Source of the DNA: Deltaproteobacteria bacterium
Lineage (GTDB): Bacteria; Desulfobacterota; Syntrophobacteria; BM002
Reading direction: 5' to 3'
NCBI GenBank assembly: GCA_020353215.1
Contig: CP070692.1
Location: 168,900 to 207,711, forward strand
DNA: 38,812 nt
Part shown: piece by piece, positions 1 through 8,503 of the stretch
Position numbering within the stretch: the first letter of the stretch is position 1
How the letters are laid out: each line of letters opens with the position of its first letter
Translations under genes and position numbers: made by a program
Notes under the pieces: generated by a model
Seen by the model: only the letters and a program-made list of their open reading frames with translations
What the model was told of the DNA's origin: nothing
Database searches by the model: none

Positions 1-10
1 GATTCCATCA

Positions 11-49
11 AGTTCCCCCCTTTGACAAAGGGGGGTTGGAGGGGATTTC
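11..49. repeat. C-run/G-run short dispersed repeat, copy 1
   Basis: A run of C, a short spacer containing TTTGACAAA, then runs of G ending in GGGGATTT. The two halves can pair as a hairpin. Related copies lie at 8408-8448, 8465-8503, 23061-23097 and, in part, 23441-23466. All are intergenic. Their translations give Pro-rich pseudo-peptides that are not real proteins. Confidence 0.8.
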
Positions 50-86
50 GAGATGGGGCAATTCTATTAGAACCTGTCTGTTCGAC

Positions 87-156
87 AGCCACCTTTAGGT
101 GGCTCATGGTTTTACAACCGCTTTGAGCGGTTCACAAATCACGCCTCCGGCTGTGA
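87..156. other. Three consecutive stem-loops
   Basis: Three back-to-back inverted repeats: 87-104 (7-bp stem AGCCACC/GGTGGCT, 4-base loop), 116-132 (7-bp stem AACCGCT/AGCGGTT, 3-base loop) and 139-156 (imperfect stem starting TCAC/GTGA). None has a T-tract, so they do not look like ordinary terminators. They could be the end of a decayed mobile element or a structured leader. The role is unknown. Confidence 0.55.
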
Positions 157-171
157 TAGCTATCCTTAGGT

Positions 172-187
172 TGGCACAGGGATTGCA
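172..187 (+). promoter_or_regulatory. Sigma-54 (-24/-12) promoter
   Basis: TGGCACA-GGGA-TTGCA matches the sigma-54 consensus TGGCACG-N4-TTGCW, with the invariant GG and GC at the correct spacing. It lies about 105 bases before the start codon of the broken solute-binding protein gene and points at it and the following histidine kinase. The match is seen in sequence; activity is inferred. Confidence 0.7.
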
Positions 188-293
188 CAAATCAGCCCAC
201 GGGCAATCGCGGGCACCAACGGCGTCCTTTCTTTTCCACTAAAACCCCACTGCGGCAAATCTGTGCGAACGGATCAGTAATGATGAGGCACCA

Positions 294-794
294 ATGGAGT
301 GTAGTAAGACAATCCGGTTGTTCAAGTCAGCATTCGTTTCTAACATGGTCCTAATGTTTCTCGCGATGGTAGGTTCGGCTACGGGAGCCGACCTGTTTCA
401 GGTCAAGGAGAAAGGCGTGCTGAGGCATCTTGGCGTACCTTACGCCAACTTCGTGACCGGCACAGGAACCGGGCTGGATGCGTAGATGGTAAGGCTGTTC
501 GCCCAGGGTCCGGGCGTGGAGTATCAGTACGTCAAGACCTCCTGGAAAGACGTGATCGGGGACTTGACCGGAAACAAGATCAATCCCAACGGCGACTATA
601 TCAAAATCCTGGGCGAAGTCCCGGTCAGGGGAGATAGCATCGCCAATGGATTCTGCGTCTGCCAAGACGTCCCTCAACTCAAGGATGCCTTTGAGCGGTT
701 TTTCCATCGCTGTAAAAGAGATGGCACGTATCAATGGTTGGTCAAGAAATGCTATCCAACCGTATTTTCATACTATTCGGAATTCTTCAACTAG
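294..794 (+). pseudogene. Broken periplasmic solute-binding protein (SBP family 3-like)
   Basis: The reading frame starts with an exported-type N-terminus (hydrophobic residues about 10-32) and continues into motifs I recognise from family-3 periplasmic binding proteins (LRHLGVPYANFVTG, YVKTSW, VIGDLTG). An in-frame TAG at 483-485 stands where the family usually has Glu (GLDxE), so a GAG to TAG change is likely. The same frame continues to 794. After the GDSIANGF segment the text jumps to a typical C-terminus (LVKKCYPTVFSYYSEFF), so a large central part is missing. The combined length of about 165 codons is well below the usual 250-300. The gene sits behind a sigma-54 promoter and immediately before a sensor kinase, so it may once have supplied that kinase with ligand or formed part of an uptake system. 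Confidence 0.75.
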
Positions 795-822
795 GCACGG
801 AACCAGACATTTGGATGTTTGA

Positions 823-3438
823 ATGACCAAAAGTGAACCTCGCACCAAAACTCTCCTAGGGGCATGGAATTACACTACCGTAGCACTAGCTCTGCTGCTT
901 GTCGGCTTCATTGCTTTTCTCCTCATTAGCAACTACCTGTCTCAGATGCACCTCCGTGAGCACGCCCTGCAGCAACTCAGGCAAGACACAGAGAAGCGAG
1001 CGAGCGTGGTTAGCTATTTCTTTTCCGAGAGGAAAAGTGATCTGGAAAATCTCGCTGCAAGCCAGGTCATATCCTCTTTTTTTGAGAACAGGGCGCTCGG
1101 GATGTCGCTGGAGTACGGACTGCACGCCAGCTTGCTTGCCATCGGAGAGCGATTCAATCGGTTCGTTGAAGAAGAGAGGATCGGCGACCAGAGGATCTAC
1201 ACCATTTTACGGTTCGTGGACAGGAACGGGGACATACTGGTAGATACCACTGCCGACATTTCGGGACAGCGATCCGAGCGAAACTGGAAATCCTATCTAA
1301 CACCAACAAGTACAGAACCTGTGATCATCGCACAAGGCAGCAAGATGGCGGTTTCTATGCCCTATTACTTCAAAAACCAATATCAAGGTCAGATCATTGC
1401 CTGGATCATACCTCAAAGCGTGTATGACCAGCTGGTGAAAGGGTACCGATCAAAGGGCCAGTTCATTGGAATCTCTTCTGGCAAAGACAACTTCTACGTG
1501 CCGGAGGACATGCCAATAGAGATTTTGTTTTCCGGACTGTCCGATCTCCGAAGGTTGGAAGTCGGTGACACCATGCGGTTTTGGATGAGCGACCGCAAAG
1601 GCATCCAAATTGAGATGGTTTCAACGAAAGTTCCGGTCAAAGAAACTCCATTCTCGCTAGTTAACGTTTTACCAGCCACAGAGGTGTTCGGCCCCACGAC
1701 TCCCTGGCACCTACTCCTGGTGATGGGCGCAGTGGCAGTGATCGTTCTGGTCGGATTGGCGCTTGTCTGGCGGGCCAATGCTCAAAGAATCGTTCTTCGA
1801 ACGAGACTCGATGAAGCGGCGATAAGGGAAAGGGAGATTGAAGAGAAGAAGCGACAGCTCGAGAAAGAAATCGTCGAGCGTGAGCGGGCGGAGGAAGCGC
1901 TCCAAAAGAGTAAGGAAAGGTATCGCCATGTTGTCGAGGACATGCCTGATATGATTTGTCGTTTTCTCCTGGACGGAACACTGACTTTCGTAAATCATGC
2001 CTATTGCGCCTACTTCAACAAACGCAAAGAAGAACTGCTGGGAGGAAACTTCTTCCAATTCATTCCCGAAGGAGAGCAGAGCAAGGTAAGAGAGCACTTC
2101 CAATCCCTCACTCAAGATGCGCCGATGATTACTTATGAGCATCAGGCTGTTGCACCGGACGGGTCCACTCGGTGGCAGGAGTGGAACGATAGAGCGCTGT
2201 TTGATGAACACGGTGATCTGGTTGAATATCAATCCATTGGAAACGACATCACCGAACGGAAGCTCGCACGACAGGAAAAAGCCAAACTGGAAAGGCAGCT
2301 TCAGCATGCCCAAAAAATGGAGGCAGTCGGCACCCTTGCTGGCGGCATTTCGCACGATTTTAACAATTTGCTCCAGGCTGTTCAGGGCTATGCACAGCTG
2401 CTTCTGCTGGATAAAGATGGCGACGAACCAGGCTACCGGGAGCTACAGGAGATTCTACGTGCCGCTAAACGGGGCGGCGAGCTGACTCAACAAATGCTCA
2501 CTTTCAGCCGCAAGGTAGAGAGCCACAGACGTCCTATTGACCTCAACCAAGAGGTCCGCGGAGTAAAAAGACTGCTTGAGCGCACCATCCCAAAGATGAT
2601 CGAGATTGAACTGCTCCTGGTGGATAATCTCTGGACCGTGGATGCGGATCCGGTCCAGATGGAGCAAATACTTATGAACCTCGCCGTCAACGCCAAGGAC
2701 GCCATGCCCGAGGGCGGTAGACTGGTGATAGAAACAGAAAATGTTTTTTTGGATGAGGAATACTGTAAGGCTCACTTGGGAGCAAAAGCCGGAGGGTACG
2801 TGCTCCTGAGAATTTCAGACAATGGACACGGTATTGACCGAAGGACTCTGGAGCACATATTCGAGCCATTCTTCAGCACCAAGGAAGCGGGCAAAGGCAC
2901 TGGTCTTGGTTTGGCCATGGTCTATGGTATCGTCAAGAGCCATGAGGGCCACATCATGTGCTACAGCGAGCCTGGCGAGGGTACCACTTTCAAGATATAC
3001 CTGCCGGTAATCGAGCGACCCAGTGACGGCGTGGAATTGACGGAAGCGGAAACTCCTCCTCCCGGGGGCAGCGAGACTATTCTGTTGGTGGATGATGAGC
3101 AGTCCGTCAGGGAGTTGGGGGAGCGGTTTTTGAGCACGTTTGGTTACACAGTGGTTGTGGCTTCGGACGCTGAGAGTGCGTTGGAGCTTTACCGTGAGGA
3201 GCAGTATCGGCCGGAGCTGGTGATTTTGGATTTGATCATGCCGGGGATGGGTGGCAGCAGGTGCCTTGAGGGTCTATTGGAGATTGACCCTGAGGCGAAG
3301 GTTCTGATAGCCAGTGGCTACTCACCCCAAGGGCCGACGAGGGAAATCCTGAACGCGGGTGCCAAGGGCTTTGTCAGTAAGCCTTATGAAGTGAGACAAC
3401 TCCTCGAAGCGGCCCGAGAGGTCCTGGATGAAAACTAA
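823..3438 (+). CDS. Membrane-bound hybrid sensor histidine kinase with C-terminal receiver
   Basis: 871 residues. A TM helix at about 16-37 and another at about 295-317 bracket a periplasmic sensor region (dCache-like by layout, not by motif). A coiled coil (about 325-370) follows, then a PAS domain (about 370-485), HisKA with phospho-acceptor H511 in GISHDFNN, an HATPase_c domain with N-box N619/N623 and G-boxes ([15 protein letters not shown]), and a C-terminal receiver with phospho-acceptor D803 in VILDLIMPG. The protein should autophosphorylate in response to a periplasmic cue and pass phosphate to its own receiver. No response regulator with an output domain is adjacent. It starts 28 bases after the broken binding-protein gene, which may have been its partner. 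The ribosome-binding site is weak, so it may depend on upstream translation. The ligand is unknown. Confidence 0.93.
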   Translation: MTKSEPRTKTLLGAWNYTTVALALLLVGFIAFLLISNYLSQMHLREHALQQLRQDTEKRASVVSYFFSERKSDLENLAASQVISSFFENRALGMSLEYGLHASLLAIGERFNRFVEEERIGDQRIYTILRFVDRNGDILVDTTADISGQRSERNWKSYLTPTSTEPVIIAQGSKMAVSMPYYFKNQYQGQIIAWIIPQSVYDQLVKGYRSKGQFIGISSGKDNFYVPEDMPIEILFSGLSDLRRLEVGDTMRFWMSDRKGIQIEMVSTKVPVKETPFSLVNVLPATEVFGPTTPWHLLLVMGAVAVIVLVGLALVWRANAQRIVLRTRLDEAAIREREIEEKKRQLEKEIVERERAEEALQKSKERYRHVVEDMPDMICRFLLDGTLTFVNHAYCAYFNKRKEELLGGNFFQFIPEGEQSKVREHFQSLTQDAPMITYEHQAVAPDGSTRWQEWNDRALFDEHGDLVEYQSIGNDITERKLARQEKAKLERQLQHAQKMEAVGTLAGGISHDFNNLLQAVQGYAQLLLLDKDGDEPGYRELQEILRAAKRGGELTQQMLTFSRKVESHRRPIDLNQEVRGVKRLLERTIPKMIEIELLLVDNLWTVDADPVQMEQILMNLAVNAKDAMPEGGRLVIETENVFLDEEYCKAHLGAKAGGYVLLRISDNGHGIDRRTLEHIFEPFFSTKEAGKGTGLGLAMVYGIVKSHEGHIMCYSEPGEGTTFKIYLPVIERPSDGVELTEAETPPPGGSETILLVDDEQSVRELGERFLSTFGYTVVVASDAESALELYREEQYRPELVILDLIMPGMGGSRCLEGLLEIDPEAKVLIASGYSPQGPTREILNAGAKGFVSKPYEVRQLLEAAREVLDEN

Positions 3439-3765
3439 GATGCGTTTTCTACAACCGGGTGCGACCCGGTTTCATCCCTTCCGTTTGACGTCTACCTAAC
3501 CGCAATACTGTCTGCTCAAGCTTTTATCTCCTTCGATTCGCAAACTGATCTTTGCACATACTTGACACAGGGGCGGTATACGTATTGGATTTCTGATTAA
3601 GCCATTACAAACCGTGCGCAGCGTGGCCGCCTCGAATAGTACTGGGGTCCCAATTGAAATGACTAGTATTTGCGAACGGTGTTGATTAAGATACAGTAAA
3701 AATGATCGTTGCAGGGTCGCTGCCCCAGTGGACCCCACTGGTTCGCACCAAAGTAAGGAATAATT
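3439..3765. other. Intergenic region with IS-end-like motif and palindrome
   Basis: No convincing gene. It contains the hairpin at 3454-3470, a segment at 3541-3574 (AAACTGATCTTT followed by GACACAGGGG) that resembles the left border of the foldback element at 23.1 kb, and a perfect 7-bp palindrome CCAGTGG/CCACTGG at 3725-3741. It may hold the remains of a mobile element between the kinase gene and the protease remnant. Confidence 0.4.
3454..3475 (+). terminator. Possible terminator after the hybrid kinase gene
   Basis: A perfect 7-bp stem ACCGGGT / ACCCGGT with loop GCG (3454-3470), followed by TTCAT rather than a full T-run. It lies 16 bases after the kinase stop codon. Position and GC-rich stem support a terminator; the weak U-tract lowers confidence. 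Confidence 0.5.
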
Positions 3766-4107
3766 ATGCGTCGCAGATCAGTTCTCTCGGTTATTGTTTT
3801 CAGCGTCTGCTGCCTAAGCGCTGTCACCGAAGCGACGTCGCTCAGCAAGGTGTTTCGCAAAGTCAATCCAACAGTGGTAGTGGTCCTTTTGGGCTTCGAG
3901 CCTGGAAGGATTCCGGTACAGATAGGCCGAGAGCAACTCCTTATCGGCGGGGACATTGTGCTCTAAGCGCAGGGCGTACCAGTGTCGGCAGAAATGGAAA
4001 CGACGTGCGCAATTCGGGACAGGATTGGAGAGCTGCCCGAGGGTAGCCGCATTGAGATAAAGGTGTTGCGGGGCGGGAAGACCTTGAACTTGTATACTCA
4101 CAAGTAG
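3766..4107 (+). pseudogene. Remnant of an HtrA/S1C-like exported serine protease with PDZ domain
   Basis: The frame opens with a signal-peptide-like N-terminus (about residues 1-23) and the phrase KVNPTVVVVL, typical of the start of S1C trypsin-like proteases. It then passes directly to a PDZ-like end (GFEPGRIPVQIG, GGDIVL). TAA at 3964-3966 interrupts the frame. The same frame continues (GVPVSAEME, IRDRIGELPEGSRIEIKVLR), which matches the rest of a PDZ fold, to a natural stop at 4107. The whole catalytic domain, about 200 residues, is absent. I therefore read it as a gene with one internal deletion and one nonsense mutation. The 66-codon open part might still be translated but would have no protease activity. 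Family assignment is from motif memory. Confidence 0.6.
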
Positions 4108-4169
4108 GTCGGGGATGACGGCAAGGTGGCTCAAGCAGATACCAGACTGATCGGTCCAAGGAGACGGTT

Positions 4170-5855
4170 ATGGATGACTTGAACGTTGTCATTGCCGGTG
4201 CAGCCGGTGAGGGAGTGCAGACCGTAGGTGCTGCTCTGGCTGATACGGTTTCCGCACAGGGGTATGGTGTGTTCAGTTGGCAGGAGTTTGAATCGAGGAT
4301 ACGGGGCGGCCAAAACAGCTACTCGATCAGGATCAGTGAGGAAGTTCGAAACGCGCCGTTGATGGATGCGGATATTCTTCTGGCGCTTAATGAGGGCGCG
4401 GTGAAAAAGTACGAACCCTTACTCAAACAAGAGGGAATCCTGCTCGCAGAAAAAGAAATGAGACAAAGAACGATCGTAATTCCCTTTACGAAAATTGCGG
4501 AAAAGGAATTCGGCGGGATAATCTACGCGAATACCATCGCCGTTGGCGCACTGGTGGCAACGCTCGGTATTGAGCTGGATACACTGAACCAAATACTTGC
4601 TCGTCAGTTTGCGGATAAAGGCGCTGGGGTGGTAAGAGCCAATCTGGCGGCGGCGGAAAGAGGTTACAGTTTGGCGGACCAAGGCTGTATCGACATGTGC
4701 CCATGGGGACTTCCAAAACGTGACATGCGTTCTTATCTCATTGGTGTAAATGAGGCGATCCCTTCAGCGGCCGCTTATGCCGGCTGCCGCTATATGTCTG
4801 CATACCCGATGAGCCCCTCCACCGCGATCATCACTTTTCTTGCCAGGGAAGAAGAACACCTGGAGATATTCACTGAGCAGGCGGAAGATGAGATCGCAGC
4901 CATAAACATGGCGATTGGGGCGAGTTACGGTGGTGCGAGAGCCATGACCGCTACCTCTGGGGGCGGGTTTGCGCTGATGGTGGAGGGTGTAAGTTTGGCA
5001 GGAATGATAGAGGCGCCTCTGGTGATTGTTGTTGCCCAGCGCCCGGGGCCGGCAACAGGTTTACCCACCAGGACGGCCCAAGGGGACCTCTTGTTCGCCA
5101 TCAATTCAGGGCATGGCGAATTCCCCAAAATGGTGCTAGCGCCGTCGGACCCGAAGGACGCCTTTCACAAAACGGTGCGGGCTTTCAACCTTGCTGACAA
5201 GTATCAAACGGTGGTTATTATGCTCACCGATCAGTTTCTCTCTGACTCGCGTTTTACGGTGGAGGACTTTGCTCTCGAAGAGATCGGTCCAACCGTATAT
5301 ATCGCTGATCCCCAGTCCATAAAGGATTACAAACGTTATCGGTTGACCGCTGACGGGATTTCGCCGCGTCTCTACCCAGGACAGAGCGAACACCTGGTTG
5401 GCGTAGACAGCGATGAGCACAATGAGGAAGGCCACATCACTGAAGACCTTTCCAAGACTGCGGTAGCCATGGTTGAAAAACGACTGGCAAAATTCGAAGG
5501 CTTGCGAAACGAGGTCAGCCCGCCTGAGGAAGTACAGATGGAAGGGGCCGATATTGTTCTGGTGGGATGGGGATCTTCTCGGCAAGCTATTCTGGAAGGA
5601 CTCGAACTTTTGAACAAGGAAGGCATTGAAGGGGGCATGATCCATTTCACCGAGGTGTGGCCACTGCCGATTTACACCTTCCCACGAGGAAAGAAGTACT
5701 GGACGGTGGAAAGTAATGCCACAGGCCAATTGGCCAGACTTTTGCGCTCGGAATACGGGTTGGATTTTACGGGGAGTATCCGCAGGTATGACGGTCTGCC
5801 ATTGACCGGAGAATATATCAGGAGGCGTTTCAATGATTACAGTGGAGGAGTTTAA
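4170..5855 (+). CDS. korA: 2-oxoacid:ferredoxin oxidoreductase, alpha subunit with fused gamma domain (KorA type)
   Basis: 561 residues. The N-terminal gamma-type domain (about 1-185) carries GAAGEGVQTVG and RGGQNSY. The pyrimidine-binding alpha domain (about 195-430) has AYPMSPST, the conserved Glu-containing segment EQAEDEIAAINMAIGASYGG, and ATSGGGFALM. A C-terminal domain II (about 450-561) follows. With the downstream beta subunit it should form a thiamine-diphosphate enzyme that oxidatively decarboxylates a 2-oxoacid to an acyl-CoA and reduces ferredoxin, or runs in reverse. The domain order is that of two-subunit KorAB enzymes. Substrate (2-oxoglutarate or another 2-oxoacid) cannot be decided. 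The start is fixed by AAGGAGACGG seven to ten bases upstream. It overlaps the beta gene by 23 bases, so the two are translationally coupled. Confidence 0.9.
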   Translation: MDDLNVVIAGAAGEGVQTVGAALADTVSAQGYGVFSWQEFESRIRGGQNSYSIRISEEVRNAPLMDADILLALNEGAVKKYEPLLKQEGILLAEKEMRQRTIVIPFTKIAEKEFGGIIYANTIAVGALVATLGIELDTLNQILARQFADKGAGVVRANLAAAERGYSLADQGCIDMCPWGLPKRDMRSYLIGVNEAIPSAAAYAGCRYMSAYPMSPSTAIITFLAREEEHLEIFTEQAEDEIAAINMAIGASYGGARAMTATSGGGFALMVEGVSLAGMIEAPLVIVVAQRPGPATGLPTRTAQGDLLFAINSGHGEFPKMVLAPSDPKDAFHKTVRAFNLADKYQTVVIMLTDQFLSDSRFTVEDFALEEIGPTVYIADPQSIKDYKRYRLTADGISPRLYPGQSEHLVGVDSDEHNEEGHITEDLSKTAVAMVEKRLAKFEGLRNEVSPPEEVQMEGADIVLVGWGSSRQAILEGLELLNKEGIEGGMIHFTEVWPLPIYTFPRGKKYWTVESNATGQLARLLRSEYGLDFTGSIRRYDGLPLTGEYIRRRFNDYSGGV

Positions 5856-6699
5856 GAGCAAGGCTGAGATTCAGTGGTGTCCCGGCTGCCCGAACCATGC
5901 CATCCTGCAGGCGCTGAAAATGGCTCTGGTGGAGTTGGGAAAGGCGCCCCATGAAATATGTTTGGTGTCGGGAATCGGACAGGCAGCAAAACTACCCCAC
6001 TATCTCAAGTGTAATTTCTTCAATGGGTTACATGGCAGGGCAGTTTCCGCCGCTCTGGGTATTCACGTAGCCAATCCCGAACTCACCACAATTGTCACCA
6101 CGGGCGACGGCGACTGCTACGGCGAAGGTGGAAACCACTTCATCCACGCTTTGCGGCGGAACCCAGATATAACGGTGATCGTGCACAACAATGAGTATTA
6201 CGCGCTGACTTTGGGACAGGCATCGCCAACGACCATGCCGGGAGAAAAGCGGAGCCTTCAGCCCAAGGGGGTGGAGATCGCACCACTGAACATGCCAGCC
6301 ATCGCTATTGCCCACAATTGTACCTTTGTGGCCCGAGGTTTTGCGGGAGACCTGGATCACCTGAAGAGTCTTCTGGTGGAGGCAATAAAGCATACGGGTT
6401 TGTCCTACGTTGACGTGATTCAGCCGTGCATAACCTGGGGGATCCACCCGATGCGCTGGTATAAAGAACGAGTCTATCAGCTCGATGAGGAGTATGACCC
6501 GACTGATCGCGACGCTGCCTTGGAGAAAACCGAGGAAAGGACAGAGCGGATGCCCATTGGAGTCCTGTACAGGTCGTCGCCGCTCTCTCTCTACGCCAGT
6601 AGATTCAGAAAGACGGTAACCAGGAGACCTTTGGCCGAGCTCCGACCTCTCGATAGGGAAAAGATGGCCGGATTCCTCTCACGATTCAGGTCGGGATAG
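5833..6699 (+). CDS. korB: 2-oxoacid:ferredoxin oxidoreductase, beta subunit (KorB type)
   Basis: 288 residues. It carries the WCPGCPN cluster motif (C16, C19), the thiamine-diphosphate/Mg site GDGDCYGEGGNHFIHALRRN, and the family signature LTLGQASPTTMPG. The late Cys in DVIQPCITWG is present. The third ligand position, usually Cys in GIGCS, is Gln here (GIGQAAK, Q50); C43 and C60 lie nearby. The [4Fe-4S] ligation may therefore differ from the textbook enzyme, or this may be a known subfamily variant. It forms the catalytic heterodimer with the upstream alpha subunit, acts in the cytoplasm and needs ferredoxin. No delta (ferredoxin-like) subunit gene follows. Confidence 0.9.
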   Translation: MITVEEFKSKAEIQWCPGCPNHAILQALKMALVELGKAPHEICLVSGIGQAAKLPHYLKCNFFNGLHGRAVSAALGIHVANPELTTIVTTGDGDCYGEGGNHFIHALRRNPDITVIVHNNEYYALTLGQASPTTMPGEKRSLQPKGVEIAPLNMPAIAIAHNCTFVARGFAGDLDHLKSLLVEAIKHTGLSYVDVIQPCITWGIHPMRWYKERVYQLDEEYDPTDRDAALEKTEERTERMPIGVLYRSSPLSLYASRFRKTVTRRPLAELRPLDREKMAGFLSRFRSG

Positions 6700-6937
6700 G
6701 AGAGCCAGCGGTTTGTACATACTCTGAGATAGAAAATCTGCGACGGACGAAATCCTGCCCAGGCAAAACTGGTGCTGGGGAACGCCAGCTTTGCGCGTGC
6801 TGGCCCTATCTCACATTGCACTTCGATCCCCCCGCCCCGGCCGAACACACCCAGGCGCTGATATGCTTTCCAGTAACGACTGACGAATGAGAAATAACTG
6901 TCAATTGAGCGGCATCGCGCAATTGAGGTTGAACACA

Positions 6938-7570
6938 ATGAAGATACTCGTGGGCCTATTGTGTCTGACGGTTTTGGCGTTTGGATACGCTCTATTAGCC
7001 CCTGCAACTATCTATTTGACCGTCGGCTTTGACAAGAGGCTGTTCGGATTTGTCGGAGTCAAACTTTTCCCCTTCGAATATCGCTTTACCAGACGCAAGA
7101 AGCAAAAGCCTTCCAAGAGTGAGAAGGTTGAACCTGGATCTGAGAAATCTGACTTGAAACGAACAGTGAAACCCACCGGGCCGGCCTATGTTCTGGTCAA
7201 GCTTATCGTGTGGGAGTTTGAGGCATTTCGTCAGATCGCTGCTGCAATCTTGCGCCTGGTATTAGGAATAGTCGCAGCCACCAGTCAATATTACTTGAGA
7301 ATAACTATGGTGGGTGGCATCGAAGCGCCGGATGTAACCGGTCAATTGTACGGGGCCATCACGTGGCTGCAGAGATTTCCCGCCACCTCTGTTTCAATCG
7401 TCTACCGACCGGACTATCTGGCAGATACCCTCAGGGGGGAAGTGATCGGCGGTGCAGTAGTGAGACCGTACAGAATCTTGCGGGAAATATTGCTTTTTGG
7501 TTGGCGGTTGCCCAAAATGAAGACGATTCACATATACCGGAAGTACAAAAAGGAGGTCCGGCATGGCTAA
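6938..7570 (+). CDS. DUF2953-like membrane-associated protein (YtfI-like)
   Basis: About 210 residues. The ATG at 6938 is preferred over the upstream 6887 start because it has GAGG upstream and directly gives a membrane-anchoring N-terminus (MKILVGLLCLTVLAFGYALL). A basic, Lys-rich stretch (about 50-80) and an amphipathic body follow. DUF2953 proteins (Bacillus YtfI) are typically encoded beside GerW/YtfJ, and here too the next gene is a GerW homologue overlapping by 8 bases. The assignment rests on this pairing plus general resemblance, such as VTGQLYGAITWLQ near the middle. Function is unknown; it probably sits at the inner membrane and works with its partner. Confidence 0.6.
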   Translation: MKILVGLLCLTVLAFGYALLAPATIYLTVGFDKRLFGFVGVKLFPFEYRFTRRKKQKPSKSEKVEPGSEKSDLKRTVKPTGPAYVLVKLIVWEFEAFRQIAAAILRLVLGIVAATSQYYLRITMVGGIEAPDVTGQLYGAITWLQRFPATSVSIVYRPDYLADTLRGEVIGGAVVRPYRILREILLFGWRLPKMKTIHIYRKYKKEVRHG

Positions 7571-7946
7571 CAAGCTGAAAGAACTGCTCTCTTCCATCAT
7601 CGATGAACTCAGGCAGATCGCTACCACCGAGACCATAGTCGGGAACCCTGTCGTGCTTGGCGACAAAAATGTCGTCCCGGTCTCCCGGATAACGGTCGGC
7701 TTCGGTGTCGGTGGAGGAGAAGGGGAGTCGGAGCAAAAAGGCCAGGGGTTTGGTGGTGGTGGCGGCGGTGGAGCCCGGGTAGAGCCGGTGGGATTTATTG
7801 TCATCGACGGCGATAGGATTTCCTTTCTGCCGACCAAGCCAGGCAGGTTAGAGGGTTTGATAGACGCTGTTCCGGATTTCTTGACCAAGGTAAAGGCAAT
7901 GAGGAAAGGCGAGGGTGACGATGCCGGGCAGACGGTGGAAAAGTAG
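7563..7946 (+). CDS. GerW/YtfJ-family protein
   Basis: 127 residues. It shows the family pattern: an amphipathic N-terminal helix (LKELLSSIIDEL), then TIVGNPVVLGDKNVVPVSR, a glycine-rich loop (GFGVGGGEGE and a longer Gly run at about 60-75), and the closing strand EPVGFIVIDGDRISFLP. In Bacillus, YtfJ/GerW is a spore protein needed for germination. Homologues also occur in non-spore-formers, where the role is not established. A strong AAGGAGG lies 7-12 bases before the ATG. The start codon is inside the end of the DUF2953-like gene, so the pair is coupled. The acidic C-terminal tail (about 112-127) is probably disordered. Confidence 0.88.
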   Translation: MANKLKELLSSIIDELRQIATTETIVGNPVVLGDKNVVPVSRITVGFGVGGGEGESEQKGQGFGGGGGGGARVEPVGFIVIDGDRISFLPTKPGRLEGLIDAVPDFLTKVKAMRKGEGDDAGQTVEK

Positions 7947-7954
7947 GTCTTCGA

Positions 7955-8305
7955 GTCCAGGAATCCTACCTGGCCACAACACGAATCGCCACTGTGATCG
8001 ATCGGGTGCAGACACCACTAGTGATGGTGAGCTCCCGTGACGATCCGGCAGAACCGCGTTGGATGTTTGAAGAGGTCGTTGCTGCAGCAGATGACAGCAC
8101 ACGGGTCGCGTCCTATGAAACCAATCGTGGAGGACACTTCGGCTTTGACATTGCTTATGGCAAGGACGACATCGGGCAAATCATTCGGCTAATGTTGGAC
8201 CCGGAAGTGCTTCGGGCGTGGAATCGGCGGCCGGAGTCCTGTAAAGGGACAGTTGCGGACAATTCCACGGGCTGGCCGAAAGGCGGAAGATTATTGTTAG
8301 CGTAG
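7955..8305 (+). pseudogene. C-terminal remnant of an alpha/beta hydrolase
   Basis: The open frame runs back past the GTG at 7994. In that frame VQESYLATTRIATVIDRVQTP, then LVMVSSRDDPAEP and RGGHFGF, resemble the last third of an alpha/beta hydrolase: the strand with the acidic residue (D in SRDDP) and the catalytic His loop (GGHFGF). The nucleophile elbow (GxSxG) and the whole N-terminal half are missing, and the frame begins straight after the stop of the GerW gene without a ribosome-binding site. The last 30 codons look unrelated. It is most likely a gene fragment. A short expressed protein from GTG 7994 cannot be excluded. Confidence 0.45.
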
Positions 8306-8407
8306 AGGAGGGGTTCATCCTATAAGCGCTCAAATAAGGGATCTGAATCTCTTGTTGCCCGATCGTCTGAGAGGGCTCAATGCTGTTGAGCTAGTGCGTC
8401 GCCCGAC

Positions 8408-8448
8408 AAAATCCCCCTCGATCCCCCTTTGCAAAGGGGGAAGATTTT
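8408..8448. repeat. C-run/G-run short dispersed repeat, copy 2 (inverted)
   Basis: ATCCCCCTCGATCCCCCTTT, then GCAAAGGGGGAAGATTT. It is in the opposite orientation to copies at 11-49 and 8465-8503 and lies inside the MITE-like element. Confidence 0.8.
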
Positions 8449-8464
8449 GACGTGATCTCAGCGA

Positions 8465-8503
8465 CTTCCCCCCTTTGGCAAAGGGGGGGTTAGGGGGGAT
8501 TTG
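8465..8503. repeat. C-run/G-run short dispersed repeat, copy 3
   Basis: TTCCCCCCTTTGGCAAAG, then a G-run and TTAGGGGGGATTT. It pairs with copy 2, 17 bases upstream, as an inverted duplicate inside the MITE-like element. Confidence 0.8.

Noticed and set aside
483-485. TAG read as pyrrolysine in the binding-protein gene
   Set aside because: The family is not pyrrolysine-containing and the gene also lacks its centre, so nonsense mutation is simpler.
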